Shown here: piece after piece, positions 16,133 through 21,710 of the stretch | How positions within the stretch are numbered: the stretch's first letter is position 1 | How the letters are laid out: every line of letters starts with the position of its first letter | Assembly (NCBI GenBank): GCA_002306945.1 | Contig: DBTH01000084.1 | Span: forward strand, 2,841 to 28,240 | Direction: 5' to 3' | Origin: Methylacidiphilaceae bacterium UBA1321 | Lineage (GTDB): Bacteria; Verrucomicrobiota; Verrucomicrobiia; Methylacidiphilales; UBA1321 | Length of the DNA stretch: 25,400 nucleotides | The notes under the pieces: model-generated | Told to the model about the DNA's origin: nothing | What the model saw: the letters and a program-made list of their open reading frames with translations, nothing else | Databases searched by the model: none | Made by a program: the position numbers and the translations under genes

Positions 16133-16146
16133 GCTGAGGGCTCAGC
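16133..16146. other. Perfect palindrome between tandem paralogues
   Basis: GCTGAG-GG-CTCAGC, 6-bp arms, in the 115-base gap 16062-16176 between the two paralogous genes. A second small stem (TATCC/GGATA) is nearby. No T-run follows on the coding (minus) strand, so an intrinsic terminator is not well supported; a processing site or operator is possible. Confidence 0.3.
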
Positions 16147-16176
16147 GTTATCCTGTTTCGGATAGGCTGTTTTTTC

Positions 16177-17304
16177 TCAGTCATAGGCTTGGGGTACTTC
16201 GAGACATTGTTCAAAATTCTTTCGGGTTTCAGGTGTCATGGACTGGCGGATACGATCCAGTTCGGCTTTGGAGAGAAATCGGGGAAGCGATTCGATCCAT
16301 TTTTTGAGAAGGTCCGCTTTGCCATTGTAACCAATGGCGATGCGGTCAAAGGAGGAGAGGCCATTGACAGTTTGGATGATCTTTTCCTGGAGTTCTTTCG
16401 GGTCCGACTTTTCCACGTTAACCTGGAACGTCGCCGACAGGGTAGGAAGAGTGGAAATCTGGAGTGTAATTGTGTGTTCGCCTTTCGTTGGAAAAAGGTT
16501 CCAGTTGTTAAGCACTGTTTTCAGCGGAATTTCTTTATTGGGCAGAAGTACGAAGGACCCGCCAAAAATATAACCGCCTTGATCGGGAGCGCTATATCTA
16601 TAGGTCGCTCCATTTTCGGTCAGAACGATATTTCCGCAGAAATTTCTGCCGAGATCCATTTGAAATTTCTGGGGCGAATTGTTCTTGATCGAAACGGTGA
16701 TAATCACCGGCTCGCCGTAAATGTATTTCTGCTTGTCGGTGCTCACTTTGAGTGACAACGGATCGAGCGCATCGGGAGTCAATCCCGGATAATTTTCGCG
16801 CAAGTGTGCGTACAAGGGATAAGCCGGCCACGTGGCGACATCGGGTGTGAGTAGAGGAGTGACCAATAGGTTATCCGGCCAGATGTAACAGTGAAAATAG
16901 GCGGGTTTTTTGCCTTTTGCGGTCTGGATGACAATTGCCACGCCGTAGGGTTCCTTCACCTTGAATCCGGCGGGTTGAGGTTCGGATTGCCAAAGCGCGC
17001 GCATGAAACCTTCTATTTTATCCGGTTCGTTTATGATTACCGTCGGGGTGTCTTTTTGGTAATCAACCAGCGGACTGATCCCTCTTCTGTCCGTGATGAA
17101 GTAGCAACGGATGCTCTGAATTTTCCCGAGCATTTTCTCTCCCCGAGATTTGTTGGAGAGTTTCTCGGACAAGGCGGAATCGTATGGATGTTCGCTGCAA
17201 CCGATTAATCCGATCAGCAGCAGACACAGGACAACCCAAAAGCCGGTGTTCAACCCAAGATGAATGTGAGGTCGCTCGATTATCCGTCTTTCCGCTTTCC
17301 CCAT
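16177..17304 (-). CDS. Unknown lipoprotein, long paralogue of 15390 gene
   Basis: Protein of 375 residues. A hydrophobic segment ends in a lipobox-like LIGC, with Cys36 as the expected lipidated residue, so it probably sits in the envelope. Residues about 40-180 form a domain absent from the neighbouring paralogue, with CYFITDRRG and YFHCYIWPDNLLVTP. The remainder repeats the neighbour's module: PLSLKVSTDKQKYIYGEPV, WNLFPTKGEHTI, KKWIESLPRF and a tail ending MTPETRKNFEQCLEVP. The ATG at 17304 is preferred over a TTG at 17340 because it gives a shorter, more normal lipoprotein leader. I know no function for this family. The gene is first in the leftward run that continues through its paralogue, the esterase and the thioesterase. 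Confidence 0.72.
   Translation of the reverse strand: MGKAERRIIERPHIHLGLNTGFWVVLCLLLIGLIGCSEHPYDSALSEKLSNKSRGEKMLGKIQSIRCYFITDRRGISPLVDYQKDTPTVIINEPDKIEGFMRALWQSEPQPAGFKVKEPYGVAIVIQTAKGKKPAYFHCYIWPDNLLVTPLLTPDVATWPAYPLYAHLRENYPGLTPDALDPLSLKVSTDKQKYIYGEPVIITVSIKNNSPQKFQMDLGRNFCGNIVLTENGATYRYSAPDQGGYIFGGSFVLLPNKEIPLKTVLNNWNLFPTKGEHTITLQISTLPTLSATFQVNVEKSDPKELQEKIIQTVNGLSSFDRIAIGYNGKADLLKKWIESLPRFLSKAELDRIRQSMTPETRKNFEQCLEVPQAYD
16193..16314. repeat. Direct repeat, copy b (3' end of long paralogue)
   Basis: Partner of the stretch at 15406-15527, offset by 787 bases. It encodes the C-terminal tail of the longer paralogue. Similarity also returns further into both genes around the segment encoding STDKQKYIYGEPV. 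Confidence 0.85.
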
Positions 17305-17457
17305 GACTGTGAGATTATGGCGAATCGCAAAGGGAGTCAACGGCGTCGCGGCTTGCGTGCGGATGGGCTGGCAGGCCGATCTTTCGACTACGCTGCGCTA
17401 CGCTCAAGATGACGTCCAGAGGTAGGGTGATAGGCCTGTGGTGCACCCTCACCCCGA

Positions 17458-17481
17458 CCCTCTCCCTGGAAAGGGCGAGGG
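17458..17481. other. G/C-rich hairpin after the 51-residue gene
   Basis: Arms CCCTCTCCC and GGGCGAGGG (one mismatch) around a 6-base loop, 3 bases past the stop of the leftward 51-residue gene. The flanking CCCTCACCCCGACCCTCTCCC-like wording and the adjacent CTACGCTGCGCTACGCTC segment (about 17387-17407) look like dispersed intergenic repeats found in many genomes, but only one copy is present here. It may act as a transcript end; no T-run was seen. Nothing else recognisable lies in 17305-17457. Confidence 0.35.
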
Positions 17482-17484
17482 TGG

Positions 17485-17640
17485 TCAGCGTGACGCGACT
17501 CTTTTGGCGATGACGAGTCGAATGCCTTGTTTGGCGGCTTCTTTTTGGACTTTGCGTGCGGTGCGGCGCAGGGCACGATCCACGAGTTTGTTAAAGGGAT
17601 GCCGTGGCTTTAGTGAAGTTGCTTTGCGAGGTTGGATCAT
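17485..17640 (-). CDS. Small basic 51-residue protein coupled to zeta-like kinase
   Basis: A 51-residue protein beginning MIQPRKATSLKPRHPFNKL and rich in Arg and Lys. A predicted helix KLVDRALRRTARKVQKEAAK (about 18-37) is followed by a short beta-like GIRLVIAKRV. It is supported as a real gene by an ATGA overlap: its ATG (17640-17638) shares bases with the stop of the kinase gene (17637). A GAGGA Shine-Dalgarno sequence lies 6 bases before the ATG (17647-17651), one of very few in this window. Such tight coupling suggests a partner, perhaps an antitoxin-like or regulatory subunit. From memory, small proteins with a similar helix-then-strand layout accompany zeta-like kinases in other genomes. 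Function is unproven. Confidence 0.6.
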   Translation of the reverse strand: MIQPRKATSLKPRHPFNKLVDRALRRTARKVQKEAAKQGIRLVIAKRVASR

Positions 17641-18158
17641 ACGCTTTCCTCAAGAAGAATAGGTGCCGCATGGGAATTGTCGTAGATTGCCCAGGAGTTG
17701 GCAAGTTGTCTGTAATGTTCCGTAAAATTTCTCCACCCGGCTAGAAATCGACGCCTTATTGTAGCTTCGGGAATGGAATGTCCCCCTGATTTCACTCGTT
17801 GGCAGACACGGCGAATCGCAAAATTCGCATCGGGCAATTTCAGAAACACGATGTGAATGGAATACCCCATATTTTTCCATTGCTGTATCTTGCGTAGATA
17901 GATGGTGCCGCTGAGAGTCGATTCAAAGGCGAAATCTTTTTTCTCTTTTGCCAGAGTATCTATTTGTTCAATAAAGAGCCGACCGGCTTGAATCACGGCT
18001 GCTTCGGGTTGGAAGGGAGAAAGACCGGAAGCGATCAGGTCGGCATTAACAAAAATAGGGCAGTGTCCTTCTTTTGGAAGAAATTCTCTCGCAAAAGTTG
18101 TTTTCCCTGCGCCATTGGGGCCAGCAACGATGATGCAGCGGGGATGTTGGGTAGGCAT
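17637..18158 (-). CDS. Zeta toxin-like P-loop kinase
   Basis: P-loop kinase of 173 residues resembling zeta-toxin-like proteins (COG4185 type). Walker A is GPNGAGKTT (13-21). FVNADLIASGLSP (36-48) is the substrate-side block with the acidic Asp40, FESTLSG (78-84) follows, and the basic lid region spans about RRVCQRVKSGGHSIPEATIRRRF (116-138). YDNS (159-162) closes the core. True zeta toxins phosphorylate UDP-N-acetylglucosamine; many chromosomal homologues of this size have no shown toxicity, so substrate and toxicity are open. No epsilon-type antitoxin lies upstream: thiD is 65 bases away on the same strand. Instead a 51-residue gene overlaps its stop (ATGA). GC content is lower than in the flanking thiD, hinting at a separate origin. 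Confidence 0.82.
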   Translation of the reverse strand: MPTQHPRCIIVAGPNGAGKTTFAREFLPKEGHCPIFVNADLIASGLSPFQPEAAVIQAGRLFIEQIDTLAKEKKDFAFESTLSGTIYLRKIQQWKNMGYSIHIVFLKLPDANFAIRRVCQRVKSGGHSIPEATIRRRFLAGWRNFTEHYRQLANSWAIYDNSHAAPILLEESV

Positions 18159-18223
18159 AGAGGGTAAGAAGAAACCAAGAGATACCGTTTTATTTTATAC
18201 GACGATCTCTTCAATATCCCATC

Positions 18224-19072
18224 TTAAATTTGATTCAGGACGCGGAATTTGCCGAGCTGGAAGCGGGTGCGGACGGCGTGGGTGATGAAGCGTTTTGCGG
18301 CGGCGACAGCCTTTGGTAGCGGCAGTCCTTTGGCCAGTGAAGCGGCCAGCGCAGCGGAGAGGGTACAACCGGTGCCGTGGGGGTTGGCGCCGGGAATCAT
18401 GGCGGTTTGGTACACCGTCACTTTCGATCCGACGCAGAGGAGGTCGACCGCTTTCTTGGATTGGAGGTGGCCGCCCTTCACTAAAAACGCGACGCCGAAG
18501 CGGTCGCTGAGTTCGATCCCGGCGCGTTCGAGTTCTTCGAGGTTGCGGATCGGTTTGCCCCACAGGAGCGCGGCTTCGTCGCGGTTCGGGGTGACGACGG
18601 TTGCCTGGGGGAGGAATTTCTTGCGCAATACGGAAATGGCTGCGGGTTGGAGCAGGGGCGCGCCGCTGGAGGCGACCATGACGGGGTCGATAACGAGGGG
18701 GACGCGCGGGGCGAGGCTCTTGAGTTCGTCGCTGACGGCTTCGATGATGGGTCGGGAGAAGAGCATGCCGGTCTTGATCGCGGCCACGGGGTAGGCTTCA
18801 AAAATGAGGCGGATCTGGTCGACGACGTTGCGCGTGGGAATGGGAACAATGGTGGAGACACGACCGGGGTGTTCGGCCACGACGCTGGTGATGGCCGAGG
18901 TGCCGTAAGTCCTCAGGGTGGAGAAGGTTTTGAGGTCGGCCTGGATGCCCGCCCCGCCGCTGGAATCCGATCCGGCGATGGTCAGGGTGACGGGAATGGA
19001 GGAAAAAGGACGCGAAAATCGCGTAAGTTTGTGATTTTGCTTAATTTGGGCTTTTCGTTGGGAAGGTTTCAT
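18224..19072 (-). CDS. thiD: Hydroxymethylpyrimidine/phosphomethylpyrimidine kinase
   Basis: Ribokinase-fold kinase of 282 residues that phosphorylates HMP and HMP-phosphate for thiamine synthesis. Signatures: [18 protein letters not shown] (33-50), IKTGMLFS (99-106), [15 protein letters not shown] (127-141), TPNRDEA (161-167), VKGGH (198-202) and the anion-hole/catalytic [11 protein letters not shown] (232-242). About 25 residues precede the usual start of the domain; the ATG at 19072 is used since no later Met is available before the core. Only 16 bases separate its ATG from the divergent apaG start. No TPP riboswitch sequence was seen upstream, and no other thi gene is in the window. Confidence 0.95.
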   Translation of the reverse strand: MKPSQRKAQIKQNHKLTRFSRPFSSIPVTLTIAGSDSSGGAGIQADLKTFSTLRTYGTSAITSVVAEHPGRVSTIVPIPTRNVVDQIRLIFEAYPVAAIKTGMLFSRPIIEAVSDELKSLAPRVPLVIDPVMVASSGAPLLQPAAISVLRKKFLPQATVVTPNRDEAALLWGKPIRNLEELERAGIELSDRFGVAFLVKGGHLQSKKAVDLLCVGSKVTVYQTAMIPGANPHGTGCTLSAALAASLAKGLPLPKAVAAAKRFITHAVRTRFQLGKFRVLNQI

Positions 19073-19088
19073 ATTACGGTGAGCGGGC

Positions 19089-19475
19089 GTGTCCGAAAAA
19101 CTGGTCGAATTACCAGGGCTATGGGTGAGTCTGGATCGGGTCGAGTATAACCCGAGCGTCCAAGTTACGCCCGATCGCCCTTACGGTTTTGTTTATTATA
19201 TTACCATTCATAATGACAGCCAGCGTAGTGTGACGATCAAGGGCCGTAAGTGGGTTGTGACGAATGCAACCGGGGAAAAGATCGTGGTCGAGGGCGATGG
19301 CGTTGTGGGCGAGTTCCCCCGTCTGATCCCCGGCGATGAGTTTCGTTATAATAGTTATCATTTGATCAGTTCCGATAGCGTCGCCGAGGGAGCTTACATC
19401 GGTCAGGATGAGGAAGGCCAGCGCGTCTTTACTCGTATCCCCCCCTTTAAAATGGAAGTCCCTTCCGGTCAGTGA
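19089..19475 (+). CDS. apaG: ApaG family protein
   Basis: Small all-beta protein of 128 residues with the ApaG domain: YITIHNDSQRSVTIKGRKWV (about 38-57), GVVGEFPRLIPGDEF, then YNSYHLISSDSVAEGAYIG. ApaG has a fibronectin-III-like fold and was linked to cobalt/magnesium efflux phenotypes; its molecular role is unclear. The start is GTG at 19089, because an in-frame stop lies immediately upstream (19080-19082) and no ATG precedes the domain. It is divergent from thiD with only 16 bases between starts. The first base after its stop begins a modular palindromic repeat whose end hairpin may terminate transcription. Confidence 0.93.
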   Translation: MSEKLVELPGLWVSLDRVEYNPSVQVTPDRPYGFVYYITIHNDSQRSVTIKGRKWVVTNATGEKIVVEGDGVVGEFPRLIPGDEFRYNSYHLISSDSVAEGAYIGQDEEGQRVFTRIPPFKMEVPSGQ

Positions 19476-19637
19476 TGGAGGACTCCGTCCTCCAAACCTC
19501 CTGCCTAGGGTATGATACCCTTGGAACCCCAACTTGCCGGACTACCACCGCCCGTTGTGGGCGGACGGTAGTCCGGCAAAGATGAGGTTTCCAAAGGAAA
19601 TCATTTCCTTTGGCTGGGGTATGGGGGCAGCGCCCCC
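19476..19637 (-). repeat. Modular palindromic repeat, copy 2 (reverse orientation)
   Basis: Begins right after the apaG stop. In order on the plus strand: end palindrome TGGAGGAC-TCC-GTCCTCCA (19476-19494), AAACCTCCTGC, palindrome with GGGTAT/ATACCC core (19504-19524), and a core hairpin with 13-bp perfect arms TTGCCGGACTACC (19534-19546) and its complement (19567-19579) plus an inner CCGCCC/GGGCGG stem. Then comes GAGGTTT, a perfect 11-bp-arm palindrome with GGAAAT/ATTTCC core (19591-19613), and hairpin GGGGGC-AGC-GCCCCC (19623-19637). Read on the minus strand the module order equals the copy at 21497. Confidence 0.88.
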
Positions 19638-19745
19638 AAAGGGTTTGGGTGAGGAGTGGTGTTGTACTGTACAGAACGCGATTGGATCCAAGAGCGAAAA
19701 CAAACACCAATCAACCTCACTCTCACCCAGAAAGAACTGATAGAA

Positions 19746-20024
19746 ATGAAAACTCTCCCCACCCTCACCCTGATTTTGGCTGCCGGATTTATGGCTGCGA
19801 GCGCAAATGCCGCGACGTTGAGCAGCAAAGCGGCTGTGACCGAATCGACCCTGGCGCAACGCACCACGACGGTTGCTATGGCCAAGGCATTTGATCCGGC
19901 CCCGATCAATTCCAAGACCGCCGTCAGCACCGGCACATCGGAACAGGTCAAGGTCTCCCGCACGCAGAATTGTTCCAAGCCGATGGACATGGCTTCCAAC
20001 ACCTGCGAGATGCATTGCCGTTGA
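19746..20024 (+). CDS. Small secreted protein with Cys/Met/His-rich tail
   Basis: Protein of 92 residues with a clear Sec signal peptide: basic MKT, hydrophobic core LPTLTLILAAGFMAA, and a cleavage site after SANA (residue 22). The mature part is Ser/Thr/Ala-rich and ends in a cluster of soft-metal ligands, NCSKPMDMASNTCEMHCR (75-92), with Cys76, Met80, Met82, Cys87, Met89, His90 and Cys91. It lies 81 bases upstream of the membrane protein, metal-sensor-like and sigma-factor genes on the same strand, so a periplasmic metal-binding or metal-buffering role is plausible. That role is inference; I recognise no named family. The ATG at 19746 is chosen since the open frame upstream reads through the repeat and lacks a leader. 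Confidence 0.7.
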   Translation: MKTLPTLTLILAAGFMAASANAATLSSKAAVTESTLAQRTTTVAMAKAFDPAPINSKTAVSTGTSEQVKVSRTQNCSKPMDMASNTCEMHCR

Positions 20025-20105
20025 AGTGCACAATCGATAGATTCATTCATCGCTGTGGGCGCGGTTTGAAAAGAGCCTGCCCCGGCGAAAAACACGAGCT
20101 TCCCC

Positions 20106-20438
20106 ATGAATCCCTCCACTCCTGATCCGCTGGATGAACTCCTCAAGGCTTCGCGCCGTGACGTGACGTTACCGCCGCGATTCCAGGCGGAAGTCTGGCA
20201 ACGCATCGCCGACCGCGAGACGGCATCGCCCTGGGCCGCGCTGCGCGAAAAGCTTGAGGAATGGTCTCAATTATTGACCCGTCCGCGTTACGCCGGAGCG
20301 ATGGTTGCGGCAGTGATGTTGTTGAGCGCCGGAGCCGCCACCGTGCAAGGGTTGACGTCGTCGTACACGAGCGGTTCGATGCAGGCGCGTTACGTCAGCA
20401 TGATCGATCCGTATTCGAACCTCTCGCATTCGAACTGA
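20106..20438 (+). CDS. Single-pass membrane protein, candidate anti-sigma factor (CnrY-like position)
   Basis: Protein of 110 residues. A soluble N-terminus with LPPRFQAEVWQRIADRE (22-38) and an amphipathic segment is followed by one membrane helix (about 63-83), and a short tail ending ARYVSMIDPYSN. Topology and size match small anti-sigma factors, whose cytoplasmic N-terminus holds an ECF sigma factor. It lies 15 bases before the periplasmic sensor-like gene and two genes before the ECF sigma gene. In Cupriavidus cnrYXH the anti-sigma CnrY, sensor CnrX and sigma CnrH come in the same order. I see no sequence signature shared with CnrY, so the anti-sigma call rests on context and topology. 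Confidence 0.6.
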   Translation: MNPSTPDPLDELLKASRRDVTLPPRFQAEVWQRIADRETASPWAALREKLEEWSQLLTRPRYAGAMVAAVMLLSAGAATVQGLTSSYTSGSMQARYVSMIDPYSNLSHSN

Positions 20439-20453
20439 CCCGTCTCTTTCACT

Positions 20454-20954
20454 ATGAAACGATTGCTCCTCCTGCTCGGTTTGGCCCTGTTGCTCGGTGC
20501 GGCAACGTATTACTTGTGCCGCCGTCCGTTCGTCGATCATGCCGCCGGGTGCGGGATGGCGATGGATCAACGGGTGGAAATGAAATGGCTGCGCGCGGAG
20601 TTCCATCTCGACGCGGCGCAGTACGCCCGCGTGGTGACGCTGCACGAAAAGTATCAGCCGGTGTGCGACAATCTTTGCATTCAGATCGCCGCGAAGAATG
20701 AGGAGATCTCGAAATTGATTCGGGCGAATCGGGTCGTCACTCCCGAATTGTCCCAGGCGCTTAACGAAGCCGCCGCGCTGAAGGTTTCCTGCCAGTCAAA
20801 CATGTTGGAGCACATTTACGCCGTCAGCCGCGAGATGGCTACGGGCGACGGACAGCGTTATGTGGAAATGATGTTGCCGGTCATAACGGACACGCGCACC
20901 GTCACGCCGCCGCCGTCCGGATCGGCGCATTGTGAAAAATCTCATCACCCATGA
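20454..20954 (+). CDS. Periplasmic metal-sensor-like protein (CnrX/heavy-metal resistance type)
   Basis: Protein of 166 residues with an N-terminal anchor (about 3-20) and a periplasmic helical domain. The sequence WLRAEFHLDAAQYARVVTLH (45-64) followed by EKYQPVCDNLC (65-75) and a later CQSNMLEHIYAVSREM (113-128) fits the heavy-metal-resistance/CnrX-like helical hairpin family. Possible ligands are His51, His64, Glu65, Cys71, Cys75, Cys113, Met117, His120 and Met128, with Cys160, His164 and His165 in the tail. CnrX uses His, Glu and Met ligands for Ni/Co; the extra cysteines here hint at a softer metal or a redox signal. Its stop overlaps the sigma-factor start (ATGA), implying coupled synthesis. 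Which metal is sensed cannot be read from sequence. Confidence 0.75.
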   Translation: MKRLLLLLGLALLLGAATYYLCRRPFVDHAAGCGMAMDQRVEMKWLRAEFHLDAAQYARVVTLHEKYQPVCDNLCIQIAAKNEEISKLIRANRVVTPELSQALNEAAALKVSCQSNMLEHIYAVSREMATGDGQRYVEMMLPVITDTRTVTPPPSGSAHCEKSHHP

Positions 20955-21490
20955 ACGACAACGGGCCGGACTCGGTGGCGATGGAGCGGTTGCAGCGCGG
21001 GGACGATCTCGCGCTCAATGAATTGATGAGCCGCTGGCAGCAGCCCCTCGTTAATTTCATTTTCCGCTACACCGCCAATGAATCCGAGGCGGTCGATCTG
21101 GCGCAGGAGACGTTCGTCCGCGTGTACGAGTATCGCCACCACTACAAGGCGGGCGGGAAATTCTCGACCTGGCTCTTCACGATCGCAGTCAATCTCTGCC
21201 GCAATCAGGCGCGGTGGAAATCGCGGCATCCGACTTCGGAACTCGACGAGACCATCCCCGACGCAATCGCTACGCCGCACGAACAGTCCGTCCGCTCAGA
21301 GCAGTTTCGTCGCGTGCGCGAGGCAGTTGCGGCCCTCCCGGAGGAATTGCGCGTGACGTTGACGTTGTTCGAATTCGAGGAGTTGTCTTATGCCGACATT
21401 GCCACGATTTTGAAGTGTTCCATTAAGGCCGTCGAAACACGAATCTATCGCGCGAAGAAAATCCTGCGCGAAACCCTCGCCGCCACGTGA
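20951..21490 (+). CDS. ECF sigma factor (sigma-70 family)
   Basis: Two-domain RNA polymerase sigma factor of 179 residues. Region 2 spans about 20-90 with the core-binding and -10 recognition stretch ESEAVDLAQETFVRVYEYRHHY and FSTWLFTIAVNLCRNQAR. Region 4 spans about 118-172 with ALPEELRVTLTLFEFEELS and the helix-turn-helix YADIATILKCSIKAVETRIYRAKKIL. No region 1 or 3 is present, as in ECF sigmas. Its ATG overlaps the stop of the metal-sensor-like gene, and the putative anti-sigma gene is two genes upstream, so it probably responds to an envelope or metal signal and autoregulates the operon. A modular repeat hairpin starts 6 bases after its stop. Confidence 0.93.
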   Translation: MNDNGPDSVAMERLQRGDDLALNELMSRWQQPLVNFIFRYTANESEAVDLAQETFVRVYEYRHHYKAGGKFSTWLFTIAVNLCRNQARWKSRHPTSELDETIPDAIATPHEQSVRSEQFRRVREAVAALPEELRVTLTLFEFEELSYADIATILKCSIKAVETRIYRAKKILRETLAAT

Positions 21491-21496
21491 CGTTGA

Positions 21497-21662
21497 GTGG
21501 TGGCTCTGCCCCCACACCCCCGCCAAGGGGATGATCCCCTTGGAACCTCGCTAAAAGGGCGGATGGCAAGGCGCTCGCAACGAGCGCCGCCATCCGCCCT
21601 TTTTGAGGTTTCCAAAGGAAATCATTTCCTTTGGCAGGAGGTTTGGAGGACGGAGTCCGCCA
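21497..21662 (+). repeat. Modular palindromic repeat, copy 3
   Basis: Starts 6 bases after the sigma-factor stop. In order: hairpin GTGGTGGC-TCT-GCCCCCAC (21497-21515, one mismatch), ACACCCCCG-like spacer, perfect 10-bp-arm palindrome CCAAGGGGAT/ATCCCCTTGG (21523-21543), AACCTC, and a core hairpin with 14-bp perfect arms AAAAGGGCGGATGG (21553-21566) and its complement (21590-21603) plus inner GGCGCTCG-CAA-CGAGCGCC. Then come GAGGTT, the same 11-bp-arm palindrome as in copy 2 (21612-21634), GCAGGAGGTT and the end palindrome (21644-21662, one mismatch). Nothing in it is coding. Confidence 0.88.
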
Positions 21663-21710
21663 AGCGGTCACTTGCAGGATGTGGTATACGGCGTAATATG
21701 GGTTTCTATT

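Noticed and set aside
17387..17407. CTACGCTGCGCTACGCTC segment as a CRISPR or tandem-repeat array
   Set aside because: Only one imperfect internal duplication and no spaced repeats; at most a dispersed intergenic repeat.
19073..19200. TPP riboswitch for thiD
   Set aside because: The thiD start is 16 bases from apaG and no conserved TPP-aptamer sequence was found on the minus strand.
19663..19673. TGTAC-T-GTACA dyad upstream of the small secreted protein gene
   Set aside because: Perfect but only 5-bp arms; no second copy or associated promoter elements, so an operator claim is not supported.
19656..19745. N-terminal extension of the small secreted protein frame
   Set aside because: It would bury the signal peptide inside the protein; the ATG at 19746 gives a normal leader.
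21603..21710. N-terminal extension of the dehydrogenase frame
   Set aside because: The 36 extra codons translate the modular repeat and have no family similarity; the ATG at 21711 matches the family start.
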